NCBI GenBank assembly: GCA_040216635.1
Contig: JAVJOU010000018.1
Coordinates: forward strand, 1-64,000
Length of the DNA: 64,000 bases
Source of the DNA: UBA1479 sp040216635
Lineage (GTDB): Bacteria; Pseudomonadota; Alphaproteobacteria; Rhodospirillales; Casp-alpha2
Direction: 5' to 3'
Each line of letters opens with the position of its first letter. Within the stretch, counting starts at the first letter, position 1. Below the pieces are notes generated by a model, which was given only the letters and a program-made list of their open reading frames with translations, was not told the DNA's origin and did no database searches. A program made the translations under genes and the position numbers. Shown in pieces: positions 1 through 8,841 of the stretch.

Positions 1-1
1 G

Positions 2-511
2 GCGGCGGCGGTCGAACAGCAGGGCGTGGCGACGCAGGAAATCGCCCGCAATGTGGAACAGGCCGCAGCCGGCACACAAGAGGTGTCGTCGAACATCATC
101 CAGGTGACGGATGTGGCCGGTCAGTCGGGCGAGGCGGCGACGCAGCAGCTGGAAGCGGCGCAGCAGGTCAAATCAGGCATCGACCATATGAACGAGCGCC
201 TGTTGGAGATCATCCGCGACAGCCAGGACCCGGAATGGGCGGATCGTCATCCCGTGGGCAAGACGATCACGGTGACGGTCGGCGGCGTGGCAAAGGAAAC
301 CACGCTGCACAGCCTGTCCAAGGGCGGCGGCATCGTACTCGACCGCGGGCTGGACGTGACCGAAGGCGATGCCTTCACGGTCGATATCCCCGATGCGGGC
401 AGTTTCGAAGCCTCCATCGTCGCCAAGACCGACGAGCATACCCATGCCCGTCTTGACCTTGACGACGACGCGGCTGAAAGATTGGCGTCGTTGGTAAATT
501 CAACGTCGTAA
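2..511 (+). CDS. Methyl-accepting chemotaxis protein, C-terminal end with PilZ-like tail (5' end outside window)
   Basis: Open from the window edge in the frame starting at base 2. The first ~60 residues are the end of a chemoreceptor signalling coiled coil (VATQEIARNVEQAA, then TQEVSSNIIQVTDVAG), which in this family docks CheA/CheW. After a short linker (DSQDPEWADRHPVG) come about 90 residues predicted to be mainly beta strand, with an LSKGGGI turn resembling the S-x-G-G part of a PilZ domain. The classic RxxxR arginines are not clear, so c-di-GMP binding is inference. Ligand-binding and membrane parts lie upstream of the window. The stop is followed by a short gap to a convergent glycosylase gene. 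Confidence 0.8.
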   Translation, partial: AAAVEQQGVATQEIARNVEQAAAGTQEVSSNIIQVTDVAGQSGEAATQQLEAAQQVKSGIDHMNERLLEIIRDSQDPEWADRHPVGKTITVTVGGVAKETTLHSLSKGGGIVLDRGLDVTEGDAFTVDIPDAGSFEASIVAKTDEHTHARLDLDDDAAERLASLVNSTS

Positions 512-541
512 AGAGCGAGCCTCCGCACCCGGCGTCTTTGG

Positions 542-1162
542 TTAGACGTCGGGTGCGCCGGGGCCGCCCGTATAGCGGTAATAATACCAGAGCATCAGCG
601 CTGCCGTGGACCGCCACGGCTGCCAGCGTTCGGCGATGACGGCCAGTTCCTTGGGCTTGGGGCGGGCCTTCAAACCCATCAGACGGGCGGCGGCTTCGGC
701 CAAGGCGAGATCGCCCGACGGCATGACGTCCGGGCGCCCGAGCGCGAACATCAGATAGATTTCCGCGGTCCATTGACCGATGCCTTTCAGGCGGGTCAAG
801 GTTTCCAGAACCTCGTCGTCGGGGGCGTGACGCAAGGCATCGAAATCCAGTTCGCCCGCAGCGACGGCTTCCGCGACGCCGCGAATGTATTTGATCTTTG
901 GCCGCGACAAGCCGAAGGATCGTAATTCATCTTCGGATTTCGCGAGAACGGCCTCGGCCGTGATGCTTCCCAGGCCGACTTCGACCCGGCGCTGGATCGC
1001 GGCCCCGGCATGGGCGGAAACCTGCTGGCCGATGATGCTTGAAACCAGGGCGGGGAAACCGTCGGGGCGTCGGCGCGGCAAGGGGGCTCCCGCATCGGCA
1101 TAAGCTCGGGCCATGTATTCGCATTGATCGACAAGTTCCAGCAGGCCGGGTGTGGGGGGCAC
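542..1162 (-). CDS. DNA-3-methyladenine glycosylase II (AlkA-like, HhH-GPD family)
   Basis: Removes alkylated purines from DNA to start base excision repair. The 206-residue protein has the HhH-GPD signature: LKGIGQWTAEIYLMFAL forms the helix-hairpin-helix and the following SGDLAL holds the catalytic Asp. An upstream SSIIGQQVS segment is typical of the AlkA/MAG core. It is shorter than E. coli AlkA (282 aa) because the N-terminal beta domain is missing, as in many bacterial MAG-type enzymes. The start is GTG with an AGGAC-like site about 9 nt upstream. The alcohol dehydrogenase gene ends 10 bp upstream on the same strand, so the two may be cotranscribed. Confidence 0.88.
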   Translation of the reverse strand: MPPTPGLLELVDQCEYMARAYADAGAPLPRRRPDGFPALVSSIIGQQVSAHAGAAIQRRVEVGLGSITAEAVLAKSEDELRSFGLSRPKIKYIRGVAEAVAAGELDFDALRHAPDDEVLETLTRLKGIGQWTAEIYLMFALGRPDVMPSGDLALAEAAARLMGLKARPKPKELAVIAERWQPWRSTAALMLWYYYRYTGGPGAPDV

Positions 1163-1172
1163 GATCTGCGTC

Positions 1173-2351
1173 CTAATCCAATGTGCCGGAAAGCGCTTTG
1201 GCGATCACGCCTCGCAAGGCCGCCGCATCGACGGGGATGGGATTTTCCCGGGCGGTGACGTCGCCGGCCGCAATTTCGGCCAGGGGGTCAAGATCGTCGA
1301 GTTCGACACCAAGCCCGGCGACGGTATGGGGAATGCCGAAGGTTTCCCGGATTGCCAAGGTCCAATCCATCAGCCCGGCAAAGTCCGCTTTCGGCAGGCC
1401 CATACAGCGGGCAAGAACGGCGCAGCGTTCATCGATGGCGCCGCGATTGTGCAACAGAACATAGGGCAGGACGACCGCATTGGTCAGGCCGTGATGGGTG
1501 TCCAGCCGGGCGCCGATGGCATGCGAGACGGCATGAACCGCCCCTAAACCCTTGTTGAACGCGACGGCCCCCATGGCGGCGGCGGCCATCATGTGGGTGC
1601 GGGCTTCAAGGTCATGGCCGTCCTTGAACGCGCGCGGCAGCCAGGCCGCGATCAGGCGCAGGCCTTCGGCGGCGATCCCGTCACACATGGGATTGTAGGT
1701 CTGGGCGCAATAGGCCTCGATGCAATGAACGGCTGCGTCCATCCCCGTCCAGGCGGTCAGGTTGGCCGGCAGGCCGATGGTCAGCTCAGGATCGCAGATC
1801 ACGGTGCGGGCCAGCAGGTTCGCATGATAGAGAACCCGCTTGGCCTGGGCTGCATCATCGGAAATGACGGCGGCATACCCCATTTCCGAGCCCGTGCCGG
1901 ACGTTGTCGGCACGGCAATCAGCGGGGCAATGGCCGCGCCGTCGATATCGCGGTAACGGGGCGCGCCCACGGCATAGTCCAGGGCCGGGGCCGCGTGACC
2001 GGATTGAAGGGCGATGGCCTTGGCGGCATCCATGGCCGACCCGCCCCCGATGGCGATGATGCCGTCGCAGCCGCCTTCTCGGTAGGCCTCGGCCCCGGCG
2101 GCGACGTTCGCCGCTGTCGGATTGGATTTAACGTCGGAAAACAGGCTGCCCTGCAGTTTCGCCTGAGACAGGGAGTCCAGCGCCGCCGCAATGATAGGGG
2201 TCGTGACCAGGCCCGCATCCGTCACGATCAGGGGGCGTTCGATTCCTGTCCGGGCGCAGGTTTTGCCCAGCTCACGAATACGCCCCGGGCCGAAGCGAAC
2301 GGTTGTGGGAAAAGGCCAGGTTGAAACGAATTGGGTCGGGTCGATGGTCAT
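1173..2351 (-). CDS. Iron-containing alcohol dehydrogenase
   Basis: A 392-residue member of the type III (iron-activated) alcohol dehydrogenase family, which uses NAD(P)H to interconvert alcohols and aldehydes. Visible features are the nucleotide-binding GGGSAMDAAKA segment, TTSGTGSE, and a metal-binding region with His residues in HAVSHAIGARLDTHHG. Length is normal for the family. The substrate cannot be assigned: families with this architecture include butanol, 1,3-propanediol, lactaldehyde and maleylacetate reductases. The start ATG has only a weak ribosome binding site. It lies directly upstream of the DNA glycosylase gene on the same strand. Confidence 0.88.
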   Translation of the reverse strand: MTIDPTQFVSTWPFPTTVRFGPGRIRELGKTCARTGIERPLIVTDAGLVTTPIIAAALDSLSQAKLQGSLFSDVKSNPTAANVAAGAEAYREGGCDGIIAIGGGSAMDAAKAIALQSGHAAPALDYAVGAPRYRDIDGAAIAPLIAVPTTSGTGSEMGYAAVISDDAAQAKRVLYHANLLARTVICDPELTIGLPANLTAWTGMDAAVHCIEAYCAQTYNPMCDGIAAEGLRLIAAWLPRAFKDGHDLEARTHMMAAAAMGAVAFNKGLGAVHAVSHAIGARLDTHHGLTNAVVLPYVLLHNRGAIDERCAVLARCMGLPKADFAGLMDWTLAIRETFGIPHTVAGLGVELDDLDPLAEIAAGDVTARENPIPVDAAALRGVIAKALSGTLD

Positions 2352-2408
2352 GGAAGGCTCGGCGGTATAGGGGTGGATCGGAGGGACGTCAGTCTCCCGC
2401 CTTGCCGT

Positions 2409-3038
2409 CTAAAAGTCCACCGTTGCCAGGGCGCGCGATATTTTTGCCTGCCCCCAAACGACCGGCGCGGTGGGGGCGCTGTCTTCCGATGGGACCCGTG
2501 TGCCCTGACCGGCGGCCGTCAGCTCAACCTGCCCGCCCCGCGTGGTGACGGTGATGCTTTTCCCGTCTAGAAGGGCGACCTCGAATTGGCTATCAAGGGT
2601 GCCGCCCCAAACGGTCGTACCGCGAATGCCGATCGTGCCCGTATTGGTGGCGACGGTCATGGCATCCGGATTGGCGGCGGAAACGGCGCCGGATGATGCT
2701 TTGAACGCACCCGACAGCAGGCGCAAGGCGATGTTTTCCTGGGCCGGTGTCTGCACGAATTCGGAGACGACGAAGACCGTACGTTCGCCCAGGGTCATGA
2801 CCAAGCCGTCATTCAGTTTGAATTCCAACCGGGTGCCCTTGCCCGTCGAGATCACGTCGCCAACCAGAATTTCGCTGCCGACCTTCAGGGGACGGGGCAG
2901 GGCATCCTGCATGGCCATGGCGGCGTTCTGCAGGCGCAGGACTTTCCCGGCGACGTCGCCTTCGGCGGCCTCGGCGGTTGATTTTATACCGACCAGGATC
3001 AGAGCGGACAGCGCCAATGCGGTCACAAGGTTGCGCAT
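2409..3038 (-). CDS. Exported FecR-domain protein
   Basis: About 209 residues with an N-terminal signal peptide (RNLVTALALSALILVGIKS, cleavage near AEA-AEG). The rest matches a FecR-type domain: a VGSEILVGDVISTGKGTRLE segment followed by a beta-rich region with TGTIGIRGTTVWGG. In alphaproteobacteria, stand-alone exported FecR-domain proteins occur away from iron sensing and have no settled function, so a TonB/sigma signalling role should not be assumed; no sigma factor or receptor gene is nearby. The third codon (ATG at 3038) is preferred because AAAGGAG lies 8 nt before it, whereas the first ATG (3044) is only 2 nt from that site. Confidence 0.8.
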   Translation of the reverse strand: MRNLVTALALSALILVGIKSTAEAAEGDVAGKVLRLQNAAMAMQDALPRPLKVGSEILVGDVISTGKGTRLEFKLNDGLVMTLGERTVFVVSEFVQTPAQENIALRLLSGAFKASSGAVSAANPDAMTVATNTGTIGIRGTTVWGGTLDSQFEVALLDGKSITVTTRGGQVELTAAGQGTRVPSEDSAPTAPVVWGQAKISRALATVDF

Positions 3039-3285
3039 GATCATAACTCCTTTGCGGTGACCGGCCTTTGGGATGGCCCCAAATTTCTCAAACCGGCGAA
3101 ACCGCCGGATAAATGCGTGGTTGATGGAACGTTCTACGTGTATTCCGGCAAAAGTGTGGCGCCCGCCCGATATGCACGCCAGTCATATTAGAAACCTTTG
3201 GTTTTGTCGACTGGGGGCCTATGGGACGGCGGGTCGATCCAGGTAAACTGTGCGAAGCGGATGAAACACGGATATAAGGCGCCAG

Positions 3286-4356
3286 ATGAATGACGGAGAC
3301 TTCGTGACAACCCCCATGTCAGCAAAAGAAATTGAAGGCCATGGCGGCGATCTGGACGGCGCGACCGCCCGTTTCGGCGAACCGGCCGGTGGATGGATCG
3401 ATCTGTCCACGGGGATCAATCCGTGTGCCTATCCCCTGCCGGACATTCCATCCGAAGCATGGACGCGGTTGCCGTTGGCATCCGATCTTGCGGGTCTGAA
3501 GACTGCGGCCGCCGCGGCATATGGGACAGCGACTTCCGATATGATTGCTTGTGCGCCGGGAACGCAGGCCGTGATCCAGATGTTGCCCCGATTGATTGGG
3601 GCGGGCCGTGTGGCCGTGATGGGCCCGACCTATTCGGAACACGCCGTTGCGTGGCGTGCGGCGGGGGCTGTGGTGGAAGACGTCGGCGGCGAATTGCCGC
3701 CGCCTGACCGATCCCTGGTGCTGGTCAATCCCAATAACCCGGACGGCCGGGTGATCGCGCCCGAACTCCTTGCCGCCTGGGCTGTGGCGGCAGGCAAAGG
3801 CGGCCATACCCTGGTCGTTGACGAAGCCTTTGCCGACGTCAGCCCGGAAATCAGCCTGATCCCCGCCTTGCCGCTGCCGAACGTGATCGTTTTGCGGTCG
3901 TTCGGAAAGTTTCACGGTTTGGCCGGCTTGCGGTTGGGGTTTGCCGTGACGGCGCCGGACATGGTGCGTCGGCTGGAAGACGACCTGGGGCCTTGGGCCG
4001 TGTCGGGCCCGGCGTTGAGCGTCGGCGCGCAGGCCCTGGCGGACCATGAATGGGCGGGCCGCGAGCGGACCCGTTTGTCAGCGGACATGGATCGCCTGTG
4101 TGATCTTTTAAGTTTTACGGGGACGGATATCATCGGCAGGACGGATTTGTTCGTGCTGATTGAATGCGAACGGGCCGCGGCCCTTTATGACCATCTGGCG
4201 AAGGCGGGCATTCTCGTTCGCCGGTTTCAGGGATTCCCAAAACGCCTGCGTTTCGGCTTGCCGGGGACGGCAGCTCATCGGGCGCGGCTTGAGGAATCGT
4301 TGAGAGCGTTCGATGCGGTTAAGGGTAAGGACGGGGAAAGACGCCGCCATGGCTGA
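3286..4356 (+). CDS. cobD: Threonine-phosphate decarboxylase (cobalamin biosynthesis, CobD/CobC)
   Basis: PLP-dependent enzyme of the aminotransferase fold that makes (R)-1-amino-2-propanol phosphate, the linker of the cobalamin nucleotide loop; called CobD in Salmonella and CobC in Pseudomonas denitrificans. Signs are the N-terminal HGGDLDGA, IDLSTGINPCAYPLP, VLVNPNNPDGRV, and the PLP-binding Lys at about residue 208 in SFGKFHGLAGLRLGF. No other cobalamin gene is in the window, whereas cbiB/cobD-type partners often adjoin it. A GTG at 3304 with GGAG 5 nt upstream is a credible alternative start. The end overlaps the next gene's start by 8 bp, suggesting translational coupling. Confidence 0.88.
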   Translation: MNDGDFVTTPMSAKEIEGHGGDLDGATARFGEPAGGWIDLSTGINPCAYPLPDIPSEAWTRLPLASDLAGLKTAAAAAYGTATSDMIACAPGTQAVIQMLPRLIGAGRVAVMGPTYSEHAVAWRAAGAVVEDVGGELPPPDRSLVLVNPNNPDGRVIAPELLAAWAVAAGKGGHTLVVDEAFADVSPEISLIPALPLPNVIVLRSFGKFHGLAGLRLGFAVTAPDMVRRLEDDLGPWAVSGPALSVGAQALADHEWAGRERTRLSADMDRLCDLLSFTGTDIIGRTDLFVLIECERAAALYDHLAKAGILVRRFQGFPKRLRFGLPGTAAHRARLEESLRAFDAVKGKDGERRRHG

Positions 4357-6118
4357 GGTGCAGGAAAACCTAGCCCGGGCGATCACGCGCCACCAGGACG
4401 GGGATCTGGACGCGGCCGAAAGGGCCTACAAAGACATATTGGGGGAATTCCCCGATCATGCGGATGCCCGCCATTTGCTGGGATTGGTGCGCTATCAGAA
4501 GGGCGATGCTGCGGCGGCGACCGGGGATATCAAACAGGCCATCGCCATCGACCCGCGCGTGGCCATGTATCACGCCAACCTGGGCCGTGTTCTGATGGCG
4601 CAGGGATTGGCGGCCGACGCGGCGGATGCCTATCGGGAAGCGGTCGCCCTGGCGCCGAAAGACGCATCCGTTCATTCCGACATGGCGGCGGCCCTTGTGA
4701 CGGTCGGTGATTTTGACGCGGCGCGGTCGCGTGCGCGTTTGGCGTTGGAACTGGATGCCGATCTTGCCCCGGCGCATCTGAATTTGGGACTGGCCCTGCA
4801 GGGTGTGGGCGGGCAGGCCGCAAGCGGTGCGGAAGATTGCTTCCGCCGTGCCGCGGACCTGGACCCGGGGTTGGCCGATGCCCATCAGGCATTGGGGCAG
4901 CTTCACCACGATCGGGGTGAGGACGACAGGGCCATGGAATGCTATCGCCTGGCGGTGCAGGCCTGCCCTGGCATGGTCGAGGCGCATTGCAATCTGGGCA
5001 ATATCCTGCGGGAACGTTTCGATCTGGCCGCGGCATTGGTGCAATACGATGCGGCCCTGCAAACCGCCCCTGATGCGGCGGCGGTGCATGCCAACAAGGG
5101 CGTGGCGCTTCACGAATTGGGGCGCTTCGACGATGCCTTGGCGGCCTATGACAGGGCGCTGCTGCTTGATCCCGACGATGCCGAATGCCGGCGCAACCGG
5201 GCGATGACCTTGTTGCTTCTTGGCCGCTTCGATGAAGGTTGGCGGGCCTATGAAGCGCGCTGGCGGACGGTCCGTTTCAAGTCGGAACCGCGGGTCTCCA
5301 ACAAACCGCGCTGGACAATCGGCGTTGAAGAACCGGGGGCGAGCGTATTGGTGCAGGCGGAACAGGGGCTTGGCGATACCATTCAATTCGTGCGCTATGC
5401 GCCTTTGCTGGCGGCAAGGAACATGCACGTGATCCTGCAATGTCCCCGGCCTCTTACACGGCTGATGCGTTCCGTCGCGGGCATCATTCAGGTGATTGAA
5501 CCGGGCGATCCTGTCCCCGGCCATGATTTCCACATCCCGATGATGTCTCTGCCGGGTGCTTTCGCCACGGATCAGGCGACGATCCCGGCGGACGTACCGT
5601 ACTTGTCCGTGGCCGAAAGCGATGTCACGGCCTGGCGCAACCGGTTGGGTACAGGGTCTGGCGCGCGGATCGGGTTGGTGTGGAAAGGAAGTGCCCAACA
5701 CCCGCGAGACCAAGTGCGCAGTCCCGGGTTGGCCCCGCTTCTGCCTCTGTTGGATCTTCCGGGTGCGACCTTCGTTTCGTTGCAGAAAGACGGCGGCGAT
5801 CGCGACATCGCCGTTCACGGTGCCGACGGAATTGTCGATGTGACGGCTGAATTGACGGACTTCGCGGCGACGGCGGCCTTGGTTCAGGGGCTTGATCTGG
5901 TGATTACCTGCGATACGGCGGTCGGGCATCTGGCGGGGGCTCTGGGCCGGCCCGTGGCGATGCTTCTGCCGCAGGTGCCCGAATGGCGATGGCTGTTGGA
6001 CCGGGATGATACGCCCTGGTATCCGACCATGCGCCTGTTCCGGCAAAAAGAACCTGGCGATTGGACCGGCGTAGTCCGTCAACTTAATGAGTATTTACAA
6101 CGGCATTGGGGGGCGTGA
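4349..6118 (+). CDS. TPR protein with C-terminal GT-B (GT9/GT41-like) glycosyltransferase domain
   Basis: 589 residues. Residues ~1-320 are consecutive tetratricopeptide repeats (A-x-Y-R-E-A-V-A-L-A-P and similar). Residues ~330-589 resemble the glycosyltransferase-like domain found behind TPRs in many proteobacteria: QAEQGLGDTIQFVRYAPL, GLVWKGSAQHPRDQVRS, and DLVITCDTAVGHLAGALG, the last being the nucleotide-sugar-side loop of GT9/GT41 folds. The probable role is protein or glycan glycosylation, but donor and acceptor are unknown. ATG 4349 is chosen over an upstream in-frame start because a GGGGAAAG site lies about 10 nt before it and it removes most overlap with the cobalamin gene. Confidence 0.82.
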   Translation: MAEVQENLARAITRHQDGDLDAAERAYKDILGEFPDHADARHLLGLVRYQKGDAAAATGDIKQAIAIDPRVAMYHANLGRVLMAQGLAADAADAYREAVALAPKDASVHSDMAAALVTVGDFDAARSRARLALELDADLAPAHLNLGLALQGVGGQAASGAEDCFRRAADLDPGLADAHQALGQLHHDRGEDDRAMECYRLAVQACPGMVEAHCNLGNILRERFDLAAALVQYDAALQTAPDAAAVHANKGVALHELGRFDDALAAYDRALLLDPDDAECRRNRAMTLLLLGRFDEGWRAYEARWRTVRFKSEPRVSNKPRWTIGVEEPGASVLVQAEQGLGDTIQFVRYAPLLAARNMHVILQCPRPLTRLMRSVAGIIQVIEPGDPVPGHDFHIPMMSLPGAFATDQATIPADVPYLSVAESDVTAWRNRLGTGSGARIGLVWKGSAQHPRDQVRSPGLAPLLPLLDLPGATFVSLQKDGGDRDIAVHGADGIVDVTAELTDFAATAALVQGLDLVITCDTAVGHLAGALGRPVAMLLPQVPEWRWLLDRDDTPWYPTMRLFRQKEPGDWTGVVRQLNEYLQRHWGA

Positions 6119-6134
6119 CAGAAGGGACTTAATT

Positions 6135-6164
6135 TTGTGAAAACGTCTGATTTTGTTGTAAAAT
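6135..6164 (+). promoter_or_regulatory. Candidate sigma-70-type promoter for the soluble chemoreceptor
   Basis: TTGTGA (6135-6140) and TAAAAT (6159-6164) are separated by 18 bp in an unusually AT-rich 158-bp gap before the chemoreceptor gene. The transcript would carry a leader of about 105 nt before the ATG at 6277. This is pattern matching only. Confidence 0.35.
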
Positions 6165-6276
6165 ATATTACATCTCGACTATTGGACGCCGTTTACGTTC
6201 GTGGCATTTTTACTACCTATTCTATGGAATTGATCGCTCATTTTACGAGGCACAGCGGTTTTTCTGGGAGGGAAGT

Positions 6277-7734
6277 ATGGATACGGCACAGGGGGAGTCC
6301 GACGTCGTCGACCAGACGGGAATAATAGAAAATCAAAAAGGTCAGCCGGCGCCCGTAATCGATTACAACAAATTTGCCGATGAAATCCTCAAGCGGGTCG
6401 AGGATCTGAGCTTGGAACTTGCCGACGTCGCAGGCGACGTCGAATCCATCGCCCGCCATTTCGAACAGCAGACAGACATGGTCGATCAGATGCGCGGAAA
6501 GGCGCAGGAACTGATTGATGCATTCAACCGGATCGATACCGCCGGTGGCGATACGTCCCGCGCCGCCCAGGAAGCGGGCTCGGTCATGAGCGATTCGCGG
6601 GAGCGGGTGACGAATGCGGTTTCGCGCATCGCAGCCCTGGTCGAATCCGTGACCACGATCGAAAAGTCGCTGGGGGTGTTGGAGACTTCGCTTACCAGTG
6701 TCACGCAGATCACCCAGGATATCGAAGCCGTTTCCAAGCAGACCAATCTATTGGCCCTGAATGCCACCATCGAGGCCGCCCGTGCCGGAGAAGCGGGCAA
6801 AGGGTTCGCCGTGGTTGCCGGCGAGGTCAAGGCACTGGCCAATCAGACGGGGAAGGCCACAGGGGCGATCGATGAAGCCGTTGCGGATCTGACGTCGAAT
6901 GTTTCCGGGTTGATGAATTCCAGCCAGGAAACCATCGGCATGGCGGAAGAAGTCAATCAGGGAGTGGGGCAGATCAACGATGCCGTCGACGGCATCGGGC
7001 AGTCGATCGGCACCATGGAAAGCCAAATCCAGGAAATCGTCGGGGCCTCGTCGTCATCGCGCGACCAGTGCAACGAATTCATTCAGGAAATGGAACGCCT
7101 GGTCTCAAGCTTCAAGCAGACGGGGGAAAATCTGCAAACCGCGGAACAGCGGGTCAGTTCCCTGCTTGAACGCGGCGAAGGCATGATCGGCCAGATCAAT
7201 CAGGCAGGGCTGGAAACGTCGGATTCCAAGTTCATCCGTGAAATACAGTCGCGCGCCAACGAAATCGCACGGCGCTTCGAAGCCGCCCTGGATGCGGGTG
7301 AGATCACCGAGGACGCCTTGTTTTCGGAAACCTATGAGCCGATTCCCGGCACCGATCCGGAACAATGCATGACGCCCTTCGTGACGTTGACCGACCGCCT
7401 GCTGCCGGATTTGCAGGAACCCATGTTGGAATTCGATGCGAAAGTTGTGTTCTGTGCGGCGGTTGATCGCAACGGATTTCTTCCCACGCATAATATTAAG
7501 TTCTCCAAACCGCCGACCGACGATCCCGTCTGGAACAACGGAAACTGCCGCAACCGACGCATGTTCAACGACCGCACGGGGCTGCGGGCGGGGCAGAACA
7601 CACGCCCGTTCTTCCTGCAGACCTACCGGCGGGACATGGGCGGCGGCAGCTATGTTCTGATGAAGGACCTGTCCGCACCGATCACCGTGCGGGGCCGTCA
7701 TTGGGGCGGTTTGCGCTTGGGGTATAAAATCTGA
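6277..7734 (+). CDS. Soluble methyl-accepting chemotaxis protein with C-terminal sensor domain
   Basis: 485 residues and no membrane segment or signal peptide. Residues ~25-300 are a long coiled coil whose hairpin tip is the highly conserved QTNLLALNATIEAARAGEAG, the CheA/CheW contact region, followed by GFAVVAGEVKALA. Residues ~310-485 form a separate globular domain with FNDRTGLRAGQNTRPF, QTYRRDMGGGSYVLMKD and RGRHWGGLRLGY, a sensor module seen at the C-terminus of many alphaproteobacterial cytoplasmic chemoreceptors. It therefore probably senses an intracellular or redox signal. GGGAGG precedes the ATG at good spacing. No other chemotaxis gene is adjacent. Confidence 0.9.
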   Translation: MDTAQGESDVVDQTGIIENQKGQPAPVIDYNKFADEILKRVEDLSLELADVAGDVESIARHFEQQTDMVDQMRGKAQELIDAFNRIDTAGGDTSRAAQEAGSVMSDSRERVTNAVSRIAALVESVTTIEKSLGVLETSLTSVTQITQDIEAVSKQTNLLALNATIEAARAGEAGKGFAVVAGEVKALANQTGKATGAIDEAVADLTSNVSGLMNSSQETIGMAEEVNQGVGQINDAVDGIGQSIGTMESQIQEIVGASSSSRDQCNEFIQEMERLVSSFKQTGENLQTAEQRVSSLLERGEGMIGQINQAGLETSDSKFIREIQSRANEIARRFEAALDAGEITEDALFSETYEPIPGTDPEQCMTPFVTLTDRLLPDLQEPMLEFDAKVVFCAAVDRNGFLPTHNIKFSKPPTDDPVWNNGNCRNRRMFNDRTGLRAGQNTRPFFLQTYRRDMGGGSYVLMKDLSAPITVRGRHWGGLRLGYKI

Positions 7735-7761
7735 TCGTTCCGCATGTCTCCGTCGCGCATT

Positions 7762-7780
7762 GCGCCCGGGGCGCTTCTTC
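7762..7780 (+). terminator. Weak terminator-like hairpin after the chemoreceptor
   Basis: GCGCC (7762-7766) pairs with GGCGC (7770-7774) across a 3-nt loop, followed by TTCTTC. It is short and has only an interrupted T-run, so it is a weak candidate. Confidence 0.25.
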
Positions 7781-7846
7781 TGGTAAGTGCAGCCTTGGAT
7801 TTTCGCTGCCGGTTTCGGCGGCCGTGCCGAACGGAGATTTCTACCC

Positions 7847-8815
7847 ATGACGAGGTTTTGGCTGCGCATCCCTGCTGTTTTCCTGTTGGTGGCGGCTGTG
7901 TTTTGGTTCCCCGATGCGGCAAATGCCGAGACACAGGCGGCCAAGGACTTCGAAGCCGGCGTTGCCGCCGCCAAGGCCGGCAATTTGCAACAGGCAACGG
8001 ACCTGTTTACCAAAGCCATCGACGCGGGCACGCTGAACGAAAGCGACATTGCCCGCGTTTACAACAACCGCGGTGCGACATATCGCCGCATGGGAAAGCC
8101 TGATCAAGCCATCAAAGACTTTTCTCAGGCCCTCAAGCTGCGCCCTAAATACTTTCGTGCCTATATCAACCGAGGTGCGGCATACGGCGATATCCGCGAA
8201 TTGGAAGATGCCGAAGAAGACTTCACGGAAGCCATCAGGCTTCGGCCCCAGGAAATGAGCAGTTTCATGGAGCGGGCAAGGGCACGGGCGCAGAACGGCC
8301 GCATCGATACGGCGATTCAGGACCTGAACGAAGTCTTGCGCCTGCAACCCCGCCACCGTGAAGCGTTGATCCTGCGGGGCAAGTACTACCGCAATCAGGG
8401 TGACTACAAACGCGCTTTGAAGGATTTCTCGCTGGCCATCGAACTTAAGGGAACGGTGTCGGAATATTATGTCGAGCGGGGATTGACCCTGGCCTATATC
8501 GAAGATTACCCGGCTGCCTTGTCGGACATGAATATGGCGGCCAGCCTGGGCGCCAACAATCCGGAAAATTATTTCCATCGCGGTCTGGTACATGGCGGCT
8601 TGGGCAATCATGTCAGTGCCGTCGAGGATTACAGCCGCGCCATCACATTGCGTCCGGGCTATATCGCAGCACTTTACGCGCGTGCGTTGGCCGCCCTGGG
8701 GGCAGAAGATAAAAAAATGGCGCGCGCGGATGCCCTGAAGGTTCTGGAACTGGACCCGTCGCATGCAGGGGCGGCCCGGGTCATCAAGACCCTGGATGAT
8801 CCCCCGGTACGGTAA
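7847..8815 (+). CDS. Exported TPR-repeat protein
   Basis: 322 residues starting with a clear signal peptide (RFWLRIPAVFLLVAAVFW, cleavage after ANA), so it acts in the periplasm or is secreted. The mature part is about eight tetratricopeptide repeats, for example RVYNNRGATYRRMGKPDQAI and AYINRGAAYGDIRELEDAEE, and contains no catalytic domain. TPRs are protein-binding scaffolds and the partner is unknown. ATG 7847 is chosen because GGAG lies ~10 nt upstream and it begins exactly at the signal peptide; a longer in-frame start at 7787 adds an unlikely arginine-rich extension. The gene converges on a glycosyltransferase gene 18 bp away. Confidence 0.85.
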   Translation: MTRFWLRIPAVFLLVAAVFWFPDAANAETQAAKDFEAGVAAAKAGNLQQATDLFTKAIDAGTLNESDIARVYNNRGATYRRMGKPDQAIKDFSQALKLRPKYFRAYINRGAAYGDIRELEDAEEDFTEAIRLRPQEMSSFMERARARAQNGRIDTAIQDLNEVLRLQPRHREALILRGKYYRNQGDYKRALKDFSLAIELKGTVSEYYVERGLTLAYIEDYPAALSDMNMAASLGANNPENYFHRGLVHGGLGNHVSAVEDYSRAITLRPGYIAALYARALAALGAEDKKMARADALKVLELDPSHAGAARVIKTLDDPPVR

Positions 8816-8823
8816 TTCTCCCG

Positions 8824-8841
8824 CACCGTTGCTTTACGGTG
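8824..8841. repeat. Small inverted repeat between convergent genes
   Basis: CACCGT-TGCTTT-ACGGTG, a perfect 6-bp stem with a 6-nt loop, covers the stop region of the minus-strand glycosyltransferase gene and lies just after the TPR gene. It could act as a weak bidirectional terminator but has no T-run. Confidence 0.3.

Noticed and set aside
2409..3038. FecR as part of a TonB/sigma iron-sensing system
   Set aside because: No sigma factor or TonB receptor is present; the protein is exported with a signal peptide and lacks a clear inner-membrane anchor.
4370..6082. A 570-residue minus-strand open frame opposite the TPR-glycosyltransferase gene
   Set aside because: Arg/Gln/His-rich shadow of a high-GC gene without recognisable domain or ribosome binding site.
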